A stretch of 64,000 nt of DNA from Allium sativum (lineage: Eukaryota; Streptophyta; Magnoliopsida; Asparagales; Amaryllidaceae). The position numbers and the translations under genes are program-made. The stretch lies in the NCBI GenBank assembly GCA_030737875.1, contig CM060923.1, positions 177,547,696-177,611,695 of the forward strand. The letters run 5' to 3'. Below the pieces are notes generated by a model. The model searched no databases. It was not told the DNA's origin and saw only the letters and a list, made by a program, of their open reading frames with translations. This document shows positions 20,666-33,699 of the stretch, piece by piece. The stretch's first letter is position 1, and each line of letters begins with the position of its first letter.

Positions 20666-22467
20666 TTCGTGCATTTTCAGGCGAAGTGACCTGAACGAAA
20701 GTTGTTCGGGAGGCCAAGATCTACCTATTGGTAAAAATTGGTGACAATTGGTACATCGAGGTGGCCGCAACACCAAGATGAACAGAAACTGCAGTTTTCC
20801 GTTCAACTGCAGATCGTGGGGCCCACGTGGCGAACATGAGGGGGGGACCACCAGGCGTGGAAAGAGGGGGAGAAGCGGGAGAGAATGGCGCTGGTTTCGT
20901 GCAATTCCGACTTACAGTTTGGCCGTGGCGAGCATTTTAAGTTGAGGGTGTCGTTTGAAAAAAAGGTGAAGGGCTTAAACGCGAAACATTTATTTAATTT
21001 TATGTTCAATGTTCGTAATGCAATATCTTTTACATACGAGATCGAAATTTGATAATTTCAGGTCTGCTGCGATCGTGGCGACGAGACCTTCGCGTGGACA
21101 CCAAATTTATCCAATTTGGAGGAAGTTGAAATTTTGGGTAATTTTTACAAATTTAAATATTATTTAAATCGATTTGTTAACTTCGCAAGTGCATAACTTT
21201 TTGTCACTTTATCAAAATTGCATGAAACTGAATCCGTTGAGATCGTTATGTCAAGAGCTTCGAGCGAGCAGTAATTTTGTCTAATTATGAGCAAGTTGAA
21301 AATCTGGGTAATTTTCATAATTTAAATTAATTATTTAATTATTACTAACTTCAGAAATTCATAACTTTGTGATACGAACTCGAAATCGCTCGAAATAGGA
21401 TTTTCTGCGATCAGTGAGTCAGCTACGCGTAGACACTAATTTCATCAAATTTGGAGCAAGTTGAATTTTGGGCCCAAACATTTAAACACCGACAAAGTAC
21501 AAACCAATGTGAGAACTCTTTTCTGACTCAAAACTTTTACCGTATTTATTTATTATTATAAATGAATGTGATTTAAATGCTTGTGATGAAATAATTGTTA
21601 GAAATTATCTGATGCATGTATGTTGTGTTGTACGTTATGTTATGTCATGATATGATCTGGTATATTATGTAAATTTTGGCAGTATGCAACATATGTCGTT
21701 AATATTGATTCATATAGAATTGTTAAAAATTAATGTTACACTGCCATGTACAAGTTACCTGACTTGTATTTGTTGATTGGGTTGATAATTTTCACACATC
21801 GCCCAAATGCACAAATAATTATATATATTATTTAAATGTTTGTTGGTTGAAACCCCACACGGGTCTTGGGTTGATATTTGACTACACATCACCCTTGTGT
21901 TTAGTTGTAAATTGCACTTTGGCTGTTATTGGAATGTTTTGTAATCATTATGGAATTAATGCAATGTTTGAAATCCATGTAATTAAATTATATGGAAATT
22001 GTTAGATCTCATTCCTATTTAGGATTAAAAGAATATTTTAATCTAATATTCAATTAGGTAATTAAATGACGGTTTTGATATTGACAATTAAAAAGATTAT
22101 ACCTTTATTGTTTAAAAGTTACAATGAAAAGGTTGAGTTACAAGATTACACCTCTAATTGTCATATGTTAAGATAAAAGATTTATTTCAGAATTGAACAT
22201 TTTGAAAAGATTTTTATTATTATATTATAATATTATGGAAAGTTCAATTTTCATCAAATAAAAAATTGAAATGTAAGTTAAGATATTTGGAAACAAAGTA
22301 TTTTTAATAATTTAATAAAAAGATCCTATTTTTATTATGTAGAATATTTTAATAAAGTTATATTTTAAAATAGGAGATATTTTAAAATTAAGATATTTTA
22401 AAATAAAGAATGTTTTAAAATAATATTTCCCTATGCAATAATTATAATTATAAATTACAATTGTACT

Positions 22468-22685
22468 TGGACACGAGGTTAGGTTACATTTGTGGTGGAA
22501 GTCTGCCCGGACCCGCCCGGCATATCCAGCAGCCACAAATGTTGGACCTAATGTGAGAGGTCCAAGTGCGCAAATACAAATCGGTCCATGACACGAGGTT
22601 AAGCACAACTTTTGGGATAAGTCTGCCCGGAACCGCCCGGCATATCCAGCATTCACAAGTCGCAGGCTTAATGTGGGAGGTCTGA
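22468..22685 (+). repeat. Tandem stem-loop pair with CCCGG core, B 3' LTR
   Basis: Homologous to 14744-14955. Unit 1 keeps perfect ACATTTGTGG/CCACAAATGT arms. Unit 2 is damaged (ACTTTTGG against TTCACAAGT). Both loops read GCCCGGCATATCC instead of GCCCGACATATCC. Confidence 0.75.
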
Positions 22686-23639
22686 CCCAGTATAAAATAA
22701 ATAAGATAATGAATTGGGCCATTTAACCTATTTTAAATAGCAACGCCATTTTAACCCGAGCGTGTTTATCGATTTATTTTATACATTTTATAATGAATAT
22801 TAAAAGAGCTAATTTCAGAATTAATATTTTGAAAATAATATTTTAATATGATAATAGATAGAATATTCAATTTGGATTTAAAATTGAAATAAAAGTTGGA
22901 ATCGTTTTATAAACGAATTTATAAATAATTTAGAATATGTTTAGAAAGAAAATTGACGATATATATATATATTATATAATGGCCAGAATAGAACGAGCCG
23001 CGCAGCGACCGTTCGCAAATTTCGACCATCAACTTTGAATTGACGTAACGGGCGATCCGACCGTCGGATTCTCCTAAAACTAGAATTGTTGGGCTCGTAT
23101 CGAAAAGAGCTTTCCAATGGATATAAGAGATTTGAAATCTAACGGTTAGATTTGGAGATATGTCCAGATCAATTTCAGAAAAGGTCGTTGTAAGTGCAGT
23201 TCGGTGGCCGTTATTGGAAACCGACTGTACGAGTGAAAATAAAATTATTAAAAATAGGGAAAAATTATGTAAAATCATAATAAATGTTTTAAAGGGGTTT
23301 TTGATGAAAATTCCATGTTTAGAAAGACAAAAGATATCTTTATCAGAATTAGTGATTTATTTATTTTAATAAATTAATTAAAATAAATAAAAGGATTTAA
23401 ATGGTTTTAATAAAACCAAGATTTTCCAATACATATATTGGAATGGATTTGAATGGAAATAATCTTTGGATTATTTCAGTATTGGACTCTGTGATTATAC
23501 GGATATTATTGTGGGAATTTGGAAGATATTAATATCGTTATTCCCGATTTTGTATACGTTAGTTTTCAGAATTTGATATTGAACATAAATCGATATAATT
23601 TCTATTCAAAGCACGATATTTAATATCTGATTAGAATTT

Positions 23640-23977
23640 GGGTTTGTCGTGAATAGTGTCTTAAATAACACTGTTCTTAAACCCATTTGAGAAAGAATAA
23701 ATCTTTTAATTAAGATTTAAATAAGATTTCCAGTTATTAAATATAATTGAAAATTAAGTGAAACTGACTTTTGGGTTGATTGTGAACAATGTTTTTAAAT
23801 GACATTAGTTCTTAAAACCCGATTGACAGTGAAATTTAGATTGGTAATTCATAAATCTTTTAATTAAGATTTAGCGAAATATTCTAAAGAGAAGTTTCCA
23901 ATTTAATATATTAAATTGGAATATGATTTTGGGTTTATTGTGAACGATGTTTTTAAACGACATTTGTTCTTTAACGC
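23640..23977 (+). repeat. Three GGGTT/AACCC hairpins, B 3' LTR
   Basis: Copies at 23640-23684, 23773-23820 and 23931-23977; the last has AACGC in place of AACCC. Confidence 0.7.
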
Positions 23978-24128
23978 AGTTAAAGGCAAGATTATTTCTT
24001 GAAAGTTAAATAATCATTAAATAATGATTCTTGAAGATTAAAACTAAATATAGTCTTAATAAATCTTTAATTGGATTGAATGAGGATAAAAGTAATTAAA
24101 TTTACTTAATTCAAGAAACAAACGATAA

Positions 24129-24254
24129 TGGAGTACCACCAGTTTTACTCCAAGCGATAGTTAAATCTTTAATTAGATTTGAACGATAAAACGGTAATTA
24201 AGTTTACCGTAACACATAGGGTGTTAAATATGGAGTACCACCAGTTTTACTCCA
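24129..24254 (+). repeat. Two TGGAGTA/TACTCCA hairpins, B 3' LTR
   Basis: 24129-24152 and 24231-24254, identical to each other and to the 5' LTR pair. Confidence 0.8.
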
Positions 24255-25420
24255 TGGGTTGTATAGGTTGGGAATGGAATATTAATAAATGATTACCGCG
24301 GTAAGGTGTTAATCCCGACTAGTTGAATAAACCTTAATTTGGTTTAAATTAAAATCAAAGAATATTCTTGATTGGAATGAGGCGTTGGTTGCGTTTTAAA
24401 GCACACGATTTTAAATTGCGCAAATTATTCAGAAAGAACGGGTTTAACCCATTCTGAATAATTCATACGACGATTGAAGATCGATGATGAAGACGGTTAT
24501 TGAAGACTGAGAAATTTCCATATCGAATGGATGATTATTGATATCTTGATTGGACCGTACACCCAAGATGAGGGAAAAATTGGTGATCATTCGGACGTAT
24601 TTGGAGATCTACCGGATATGGTTTCGTTTAGACCCAGAACAGACTGGTAAATGGATTGCGTGTCCGACATTGTATTCCTTTATATTGTGTTCGCTGATCT
24701 CTGTTTAACATATAGCTGTTTGGTGGTGGAGAATTTATTCTTCACTTAACACCCGGTTATATATTGATAGATGATTAATGGTATGGTATGGTCTGATATT
24801 GTGGCATGCCAAGATGCAAATGATCAAGGCTTTTGTTGAAAAGCAGGGCCTTGTGGGATAATCAAAGCATAGCCTGTTTAGGCGTAGCTTATAGTATAGC
24901 GTGACTTCGCGAGCCTCACACCCCGGTATGAGTCAAAAACGGGATATGGACCATAGGGAGTGCACACGTTTTTTTCTAGCTAGAGTGATGTCAGCGACCT
25001 ACCAGCCCTGACATTTTTACTTATGTGGATGATGGATTATGAGGTACCTCGGGTTTTATAGGTTGTTAGTGGCCATATTGAGGTCCAAAGGGACCAGCAA
25101 ACATGTGTTCAGGAATTGCCAATCCACTACCGTTAGGTGGGGACCGGCCCTACTGCATCCAAGGGTTCACTGCGGGGGATCCTGAGGCATTTGCTAGAGT
25201 GTCTCGAATCGGAGAGGACGATCCCTAGCCTCGATCTCATGACGGAAAACCAATTTCCAATACGACATTACGGTTTTGATTGTAAACCCTATATATGGCG
25301 ACATAGTGGGATGGAGCGCTCATGCCATCTATGATTAATACGTTTACTTTTGAAATTGATTTCTACATTATGCACTTATAGCAGTATTAAAAGATAAATT
25401 TCGCGTATCAAGCATATTTG

Positions 25421-25492
25421 GCTATTATAAGGGAAAACTCTATCCTCTGGCTTGCGTTGCATTGTGTGATGTGACCTGAGTCTTATAATAGC
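25421..25492 (+). repeat. Covarying 11-bp stem, B 3' LTR
   Basis: GCTATTATAAG (25421-25431) and CTTATAATAGC (25482-25492), unchanged from the 5' LTR although the loop has several substitutions. Confidence 0.8.
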
Positions 25493-26016
25493 TTCATTTT
25501 TTCAAAAAGCATTGCGATGTTAATCTATGCACTGGTATTCTTAGGGGTAAACCCTTTCCGTCTTAACGGCGTGGTCCCTTAAATTACCTAACTTTAAAAT
25601 CAAATTAAAATAACTGTTTTTGAGTTCTCACACCAGTTCCATGACTGACCTGGAGTTTATTGTTTTAACCTAAACTCTGGGTGCCCATATTTTCCACACG
25701 GGCAGCTAGTAGTTTTGGTTTTGCAGATTTTATATTCACAGGATCCTGGTCTACAGCTGAAGCGATATTCGGAAGGCTCTGTATCTGTGTATTTCTTTCA
25801 GTTGTGTTTTGTATTATTTTTCTGCTGATATTTAAATGTAATTTAAACTCTGATATTGTATTTCCAATGTATATTATTTATTTATACTCTGGAATATTCT
25901 TGTACTCTGATGTAATTGTTGTAACAACAATAAAATGTTCTTCTGTTTGTGTTCTGATGTGTGTTTTTCTCAAAGCAATCCGGGCTTTCCTTTACTGGGA
26001 AGTTTGGGTCGTCACA

Positions 26017-26375
26017 TTATTGTTTTAACCTAAACTCTTGGTGCCCATATTTTCCACACGGGCAGCTAGTAGTTTGGGTTTTTGCACATATTATTTACCC
26101 GAGATCCTGGGTTTACAATTGGAACTATATTCGGAAAACTCCGTATCCGTGTGTCTTTTTCAGTTGTGTTATGTATTAATTTTCCACTGCTATGTAATGT
26201 ATTTTAATCTCTGATATTTTTCTGATGTATATTATTTGTTCATACTCCGTTATATTCTTGTACTCTGATGTAAATTGTTGTAAATAGCAATGAAATGTTC
26301 TTCTGTTTGCGTTCTGATTGTCGTGTTCTCAACTCAATCCGGGCTTTCCCTTACAGGCGAGTTCGGGTCGCTTCA
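26017..26375 (+). mobile_element. Element C, end of 5' LTR (rest displaced by B)
   Basis: The last 359 bp of an LTR matching 33341-33699, ending GGGTCGCTTCA before a Met-tRNA primer site. It is cut off on the left by element B, so B landed in the C LTR. Confidence 0.88.
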
Positions 26376-26377
26376 GT

Positions 26378-26389
26378 TGGTATCAGAGC
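26378..26389 (+). promoter_or_regulatory. Primer-binding site, element C
   Basis: TGGTATCAGAGC, two bases after the LTR end. Confidence 0.93.
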
Positions 26390-26477
26390 TTTGGTTTACA
26401 GAGCTCGAGAACAAGACACATTAGAACCGAACGAAAGAATTCATCAGAGATTAGATTAGTAATATCCAATAAGAATG

Positions 26478-26516
26478 ACTCGTTGGAGATAGGATCAGTA
26501 GTATCCTAGAACGAGT
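26478..26516 (+). repeat. 39-nt hairpin 100 nt after the PBS, element C
   Basis: ACTCGTT - 5 nt - TAGGAT - 7 nt - ATCCTA - g - AACGAGT; both arm pairs are perfect. Confidence 0.75.
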
Positions 26517-27410
26517 TTGAAGTGTGTTATTTTTAAAATAAAAATGAAATCAAATTTTGTTTTGAAAATTTAATCTTATTATACGTATTTGAATATTTAT
26601 TTTATATTGATTTTGGACAATCGTGTATATGAAGATTTTGAGCTTACGTCTGATCCACGTGTATACGAAGCCTCAAATATACTGGATAGATATAGAATCA
26701 CACTCTAGTCGCCCGGAGATGATTCTGATGATCGGTGCACCGCCATCAGGGTTTATGTTCGAACTTCGAAAGTGTAATATCTATATATTTCCAATTGACT
26801 GGTGTGAGAACCAAAACTAGATAGGGTTATTGTTGTGAATTGGCATCAAAAACATTATTTTGGGCATATATATCAAAGTTGTGAATTTGTAAATTTAATT
26901 AACCAATTGATTGCTGGTTGTGTTGTTTGATTATTAGTTTAACTAATAAGAATATTGGAATGATAATTAATTTAATCAATATGACAATAAAAGGTAAATT
27001 TAGCCAAATCGAATCAAAATTTGAACTGGATTGAAAATTGATTGGAACTGCATACATGTACATGTATATATATATAAACAGGTCATAGCATGAAAGCTAA
27101 GAAGAGAAATAAAATTGTATGCCCGACAAATAGGCACATATTTACCGTATTTATTGGGGTTTGATGATTTTATGAGCCGCTTGGCTTTTTACTTTTCTTT
27201 TGGATTGTTGAGGGCCCTGTGAGGCAAGTTGCGGTTTTATATATCAACCCGTACAAAGGAGGTATGGCGAATTTTTTCGAAAATTTAGGGTGTTAGCCAA
27301 ATTTTTGAAAAATTAGAAATTCTTAGAAACTGAAAAGTTGAAGAATGAAAGTTGAGTTGGTTAGTTAAACAACTTTCAGCTCCGTTCCTTTTCGAGGACG
27401 AAAATATTTT

Positions 27411-27423
27411 AAGTGGGGGAGAT
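27411..27423 (+). promoter_or_regulatory. Polypurine tract, element C
   Basis: AAGTGGGGGAGAT immediately before the 3' LTR. Confidence 0.9.
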
Positions 27424-29034
27424 TGCAACAAACCGGGATCTCAGAACCAATTTAAATTTTTTATTTTGGCTATTTTAATGGATTTTGAATATTTAAAATG
27501 ATTTATTTTAAATAATAAAGACTAAAAATTTATTTAAATCGAAGTTAGAACGTAAAAATTTATTTTAATTATAAAACGAGCCTGAAATGGTGCAGCAGTT
27601 TGAAAATTCGATTTTAAACTTCAATTGAATATACAGAATTCAATATAAGTCGAAATTGGATGAAACAAGAAATATTTGAATCTGTTTAATAATATCTTTC
27701 TAACGAATGTGAAAAATTGAGTTTTCATAATATAAATTGAAAGTTATGTCCAGTTTAAAATTTAGAATAGTCGCTATGGAATTTATGTATATTTTAATAT
27801 AATATATAGCCCTTAAAGATAGCCATTTTGCAAACGACCTCCATTTTCGATGAAACCACTTTTGTTGGATTCAGAATTTCAAATTATTGCTAGATTCCAA
27901 TTTACATAATTTTTGGAATTAATATGTGAGCGTGGCAAAAGAAAACGTGTTTTGTCAGTTTCAGCTTGAATTGGATCGACTAGAAAATAACCATTTTCCA
28001 AACGGTCTCCAAATTCAGCGAAATTAGTTTTTTTAGGACCGTATCGTCAAAACATAACTAGATTTATTTTTGTGGAATTTTTGGAGTCAGTATGTAGCCT
28101 CGGTAAATTAAAATGCACGTTTAAAATTCAATATACATTTATTTATATTTTAATTTTGATGAAAACTGATCGAAACATCTGATTAATTAGCTTACGAAAC
28201 ATATCACATTGTGTCCGGGATGGGGGTATTTGGTTAAGGGCGACAGTCGTTGGGGTTCATTTGGAGTTTGAGGATTAAAACAAGAAAAAACAGAATAAAA
28301 TATTATTAAAATTATATATATATATATAATTCATTTTATCGAAACCCTAATCCATTCTAACCAGCTGCCTCCTCTTAAAAAGAATGGCCCATACCACTCG
28401 ATTCTTCCTCCCCAAATTTCACCAAATCCACGTGATAATTTCAGCAATTACAAACGCGAAAATTATTGAGCTAAGTGAGCTCTGGGATTTCCTACGGGTT
28501 TGATCAGGAATCGTGGAGCATTAGGTTCGATTTTTCGCTGGAAAGAGGGAGAGTCCGGACACTTTTTTGAGGAGGTTGGGCCACCGTGCCCTGCGCCGCT
28601 CCTGGCGGTGGAGCCTCTCACGTCGGCCTTCGATGAGGTACCATCGGATCATGCTCCAGCGCCCAAGATTTGCATGAGCGGTGGATTTTTCTGAACGACG
28701 ATGGGTTACAGGGGGGTGACGGGTTTTGTAAAGAAGAAGAGGGTTATTTATTTAATTCAAATTAAATTATCTCGAAAAGTAATCAATGTTCGTAACCTCG
28801 TATCTTCTTCATTCAAGGTCCAAATCGCGCGAAACTGGATCTGTTGCGATCGTGGAGCCGAGAGCTTCGCAACAAAAATGACTGGGTCCAATTTGGAGCA
28901 CATTAGAATTTCGGGTAAATTCAAATCCAAATCGTTTAGAAATTCAAAAATAAAACTAGCAGAGTGGAAACCGACTGTGAGAACTCTTTCTCACTCAATT
29001 TATTATACAGTCAAATATATACTAGGATGTAGAC

Positions 29035-29050
29035 GGTGCTTAGCAGCACC
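29035..29050 (+). repeat. GGTGCT-tagc-AGCACC hairpin, LTR C
   Basis: Six-base perfect arms with a four-base loop. F has the same with loop tagt (46838-46853). A has the version GGTGCT-acta-AACACC at 10401-10416. Confidence 0.65.
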
Positions 29051-30123
29051 CGACACCATTTATTGTACAAACCCTGATTGTTTGTTTGAATTGTATTATG
29101 GAAATTTGGTTGTGTTGAAAATTGACTGTATTGTGCTGAATAAAATGTGTGAACAATAAAAATATTATTTTTATTGAATGAATAAACTATTAAAAATATT
29201 CATGTGTTGAATAAAATGTGTGAACAATAAAAATATCATTTTTATTGAATGAATAGACTATATAAAATATTCATGTTCTGAATAAAATGTTTGAACAATA
29301 GAAATATTATTTTTATTGTATGAATGAATCGAATAAAATATTCATGTGTTGAATAAATATTATATCGTCAAAAATATAATTTTTAACGTATATATGAACA
29401 ACATAAAATTCTCCTGAAATGAAAATAAATATTCATTTACAAATCGAACAATTTGTTTATGTACACTCATTTAATAGATATTGATTGGGACAATAAATTT
29501 TACACATTGTTCAATTGCGCAAATAATATTCAGTATTTTTTGGTTGAAACCTCACACGGGTATTGGGATAATATTTGACATACACTAATCCCAATTGTTT
29601 AGTTGTATGTCAGTCGATTGGTTAACAGACTGTTGTAAGCGTTAATTATTTATATTTAATGCTTATACAGTGTAGAATGCACTCTGGATGATGGGTTATT
29701 GTTTATCATTATTGTTTTATACATGTGTTGTATGAAATCCATATAAATAAAATATATGGTAATTGATTGGATCTATTCCAATTCAGAAAGAACGAATATT
29801 TTAAAATAATATTCAGTAAAGGATTAAAACGTGAATTTGATGTCCGATTTTGGATGAACATGAAAATACTGAAATATGTGAAGCCGTATTGATTAGATAT
29901 GCGCTATTTTGATGCGAACGATATTTATATCGATTTTATTCATTTTTATAATGAATATCGAAAAGGAAATGATTTCAAAATTAGATATATTGAAAATATT
30001 ATCATTTTAATATTATAATGATATAGAAAATTCAATTTTGATTTAAAATTGAAAATGAAGTTGAAATCATTTTAAAACGCGGATTCAAAACAATTTATAA
30101 AATACGTTTTAAATGGAAATCAG

Positions 30124-30168
<45 letters not shown>

Positions 30169-30836
30169 GGCTTGAATAGAACGCGCCGCACATCGACTAT
30201 TCCCGAATTTCAACCATTAAGTTCGAATTGACATTACGGGAGATTCGACTGTCAGATTCTTCTAAAACCGGAACCGTTGGGTTCGTATCGAAAAGAGATT
30301 TCCAACGAATATAAGAGATTTGAAATCTAACGGTTGGTTTGGAATTATGTCCAAATCCAATTTGGAAAAGGTCGCTATGGATGCCGTTCGGTGGCCGTTA
30401 TTGAAAACCGACTGTACGGGCCTTGATAAAATTATTAAAAATATTAATAATTTGTGTAAAATCATAATAAATGTTTTGGAAAAGATTTGTATGAGAAATT
30501 CCATGTTTATAAAGATAAAAATATATTTTTATCAAAATGAACTATTTATTAACTAGTATAATAATCCAATATTTTTAAAAGAAATAAATTGGATTTGAAA
30601 TGGTTTTAAAATAACAGAATTTTCCAATGAATAAATTGGAATGGATTGGAATGGAAATAATCTTTGGAATATTTCGATATTGGATTCCGTGGTTATGTGG
30701 ATATGGTTATGGGAATTTGGAAGATATAGATATCGTTATTCCCAATACGATATCCGTTAGTTTCAGAATTTGATATTGAATATAAGCTGATATAATTTCT
30801 ATTCAGAGCCTTGTATTTAATAATAAATTGGATTTT

Positions 30837-31370
30837 GGGTTTGTCGTGAACGGTGTCTTCATTATAACTGTTCTTAAACCCAATTGAGAAAAGAATAAAT
30901 CTTTTAATTTAGATTTAGTGAAGTTTACCAATTAATTAATATTTAATTGGAATTGAATTGAAATTGAATTGAAATTGAATTGAAATTGGATTTTTGGGTT
31001 TATACTGAACTGGGTTTCAAATAACACTTGTTTTTTAACCCGATTAACAGTGAAATGTGATTTGGAATTTATAAATCTTTTTATTTTTTAATGGAAATTT
31101 TCCAAACTAAAGTTTTCCAATTTAATAAAATAAATTGGAATGGAATTGAATTCAATTTGGTAATAATCGAAGTGAGCTTCTATGGAGGAAGACTGTTATA
31201 TATATGGAATTTAAAAGGCTTTACCGTTATTCCGTTTATATTATTACTCGGATATGGAAACTGATATCGATTATATATTGATTTGTCTTCTATAAAGATT
31301 CCATATTTAATGGAATGTGATTTTGGGTTTATCGTGAACTGTGTTTTAAATGACATTGGTTCTTTAACCC
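30837..31370 (+). repeat. Three GGGTT/AACCC hairpins, LTR C
   Basis: Copies at 30837-30881, 30996-31041 and 31325-31370. A short AATTGAAATTG tandem lies just before the second. Confidence 0.7.
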
Positions 31371-31698
31371 AGATAAAGACAGGATTACATGGCTAGCATT
31401 GTATTTCGAACTGTATTCGTTGATTTCTATTAAATATATAACTGTTGGATGGCGGAGAATTTATTCTCTTGCTTAACACCCTTCTCTAAGACGTACGAGC
31501 TTAGAGGTTATATATCGGCAGAAATCAGTGGTACGGTGTAGATTGTCAATGTGGCATGTTTGATTTCCCCAAAGTTAAATAATCATTAATATTGATTTTT
31601 GGGAAGATTAAAACTAAGTGGAGTTTTAATGAATCTTTAATTAGATTGAAATGTGAGTGAGGTAATTTAAATTATCAAATTTGGAAACTGATCGAGAA

Positions 31699-31824
31699 TG
31701 GAGTACCACCAGTTTTAGTCCAGGCGATAGTTAAATCTTTATTTAGATTTGAACGAAAAATGGTAATTAATTTTACCGATAACACCGTGGTGTTAGATAT
31801 GAAGCATTACCAGTTTTGCTCCAT
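31699..31824 (+). repeat. Two GGAG-type hairpins, LTR C
   Basis: 31699-31722 (TGGAGTA with TTAGTCCA, one arm base changed) and about 31799-31824 (GAAGCA with TGCTCC). Confidence 0.6.
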
Positions 31825-33105
31825 GGGATGAATAGTTTGGGATTGGGAAATAAAACTAATGATTACTTAGGTAAGGTTCTCTAATCCCGACTAGTCTTGA
31901 AAACCTTAATTTGGTTTAAATTGTGAAAAGAATATTTGAATAAATGAATATTCTGGATTGGAATGAGGCATATGTTGTGTGTTTATCTCACTTGAATATA
32001 ATATACGCGTGTTATTCGGAAAGACTGGGTTTATCCCATTCTGAATAACTGATACGACGATAAGTTGACGATGAAGAAGGTGGTTGAAGACTGGAGTTCT
32101 TCACATCATTTGGATGATTACTGATGTCTTGATTGGACTGTACACCTAATACAAGGTAATAAGTGGAGATCGTCCAGACGTACTTGGAGATCGACCGGAT
32201 ATGCGAGGGCCTCTTTCATGTATTGGACATATGGGACAAGGAAAAGGTGCCTCCGGTTTCGTTCAGACCCAGAACGAACTTGTAAATGGATGTGTGTCTG
32301 ACATTGGATTTTATTCTGTGTTGATTGATCTCTATTAAATATAAATCTATTTGGTGGCGTAGAATTTATTCTCTTTCTTAATACCCTTCTCTGAGACGTA
32401 TGAGCTCAGAGGTTATATATCGGTAGACATCAGCCGCATGGCATGAATTGCCGGTGTGGCGTGCTGAGATGCAAATGATCAAGGCTTCTGTTGAAAAGCA
32501 GACTCTTGTGGTTGATGATCAAAGCACGGCTTTAAATAGCATAGCTTTGTGAAGCGTTAATTCGCGAGCCTGACACCCCGGTGTGAACCAGAAACGGGAG
32601 AAGGACCCCAGGGAGGACATGCGTTTCTTTCTAGCTAGGAGTGCTGTCATATATGGTATGGAGCCCAGACATTTTACTCGTGTGGATGTTGCTTATTATT
32701 TGATGGATAGCGAGGTACCTCGGATATATCAGTCACTACTGGGCTGATGGATGATATAGTCGACATACTGACCAGAATTATGCCCCATAGGGCGAGGAAA
32801 CGTATTGTTCAGGAATAACCAATCCTCAAACGTATGAGAGGACCGGCCATGGCGTTCCTAAGGGCTCACCTGAGTCTGAGTCCTGAGACATGGGCTAGAT
32901 TTTCTCGAATTCGGTAAGGACAATCCCTTGCCTTGGTTCATGATAGGAATCCAACTTCCAATACGACATCGTGCGGGTTTACTTGTAGAACTAGTATGGC
33001 GACATGATATATGGTAACCATGTCATCTATTATTGATACATTTATATTTGAAGTTGATTTCTTCACTTAATAAAAGATGAAATTTCACGTATCAAGCATT
33101 ATTTG

Positions 33106-33177
33106 GCTATTATAAGGTAAAGCTCTATCCTCCGGCTTGCGTTGCATTGTGTGATGAGACCTGGGTCTTATAATAGC
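33106..33177 (+). repeat. Covarying 11-bp stem, LTR C
   Basis: GCTATTATAAG (33106-33116) and CTTATAATAGC (33167-33177), about 0.59 kb before the LTR end. Confidence 0.8.
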
Positions 33178-33699
33178 TTCATTTTATTTAATTAGCATCG
33201 CGCTGTTTGTTTTATGCACTGGTATTCTTGGGGTTAAACCCGTTCCGTGTTTTACGGCGTGGTCCCTTGATTTACTTAACTGTAAAATCAATTTAATAAC
33301 GGTTTTAGTTCTCACACCAGTCCCATGACTGACTTAGAGTTTATTATTTTAACCTAAACTTTGGGTGCCCATATTTTCCACACGGACAGCTAGTAGTTTT
33401 GGTTTTTGCAGATATTATTTTCACAAGATCCTGGATTTACAACTGGAACAATATTCAGAAAGCTCTGTATTTGTGTATTTCTTTCAGTTGTGTTATGTAT
33501 TAATTTTTCGCTGCTATGTAATGTATTTTAATCTATGATATTTTTCTGATGTATACTATTTATTCATACTCTGTTATATTCTTGTACTCTGATGTAAATT
33601 GTTGTAAACAGCAATGAAATGTTCTTCTTTTTGCACTCTTATTGTCGTGTTCTCAACTCAATTTGGGCTTTCCCTTACGGGCGAGTTCGGGTCGCTTCA

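Larger units (their letters stand above)
19051..26016 (+). mobile_element. Element B, 3' LTR (6966 bp)
   Basis: Starts TGTAACGACCCGG, ends GTCGTCACA. What follows at 26017 is the interior of another LTR end (element C), starting TTATT, the expected right target duplication; the left copy is out of view. A 214-bp tandem duplication (20238-20665) makes it longer than the 5' copy. A TATA box at 19980 and a polyadenylation signal at 25929 would put about 5.9 kb of the LTR in the R region. Confidence 0.92.
26376..27423 (+). mobile_element. Element C internal region (1048 bp, no gag or pol)
   Basis: Primer site at 26378-26389, 39-nt hairpin at 26478-26516, purine tract at 27411-27423. The middle (about 27050-27340) contains a TA/ACATG microsatellite and a block with GCCCGACAAATAGG, shared with F but absent from B. 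The stretch with TTTTCGAGGACGAAAAT before the purine tract is typical, in my recollection, of plant chromovirus 3' ends. No coding domain is recognisable. Confidence 0.85.
27424..33699 (+). mobile_element. Element C, 3' LTR (6276 bp)
   Basis: Starts TGCAACAAACCGGG (the usual TGTAAC with one change) and ends GGGTCGCTTCA. The sequence then switches to LTR D. Contents in order: start block; TA-rich promoter-like tract at 28313-28331; GGATCTGTTGCGATCG module (about 28815-28860); GTGAGAA palindrome at 28977-28994; GGTGCT hairpin at 29035-29050; tandem A/T units at about 29155-29350; (TA)n at 30126-30163; three GGGTT/AACCC hairpins; two GGAG hairpins; the covarying stem. Confidence 0.9.

Noticed and set aside
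30126..30163. Long TA microsatellite in C (others near 9600, 60060 and 63450) as a functional site
   Set aside because: Simple dinucleotide tracts that vary between copies. The equivalent positions in A, B and F have shorter or interrupted tracts.
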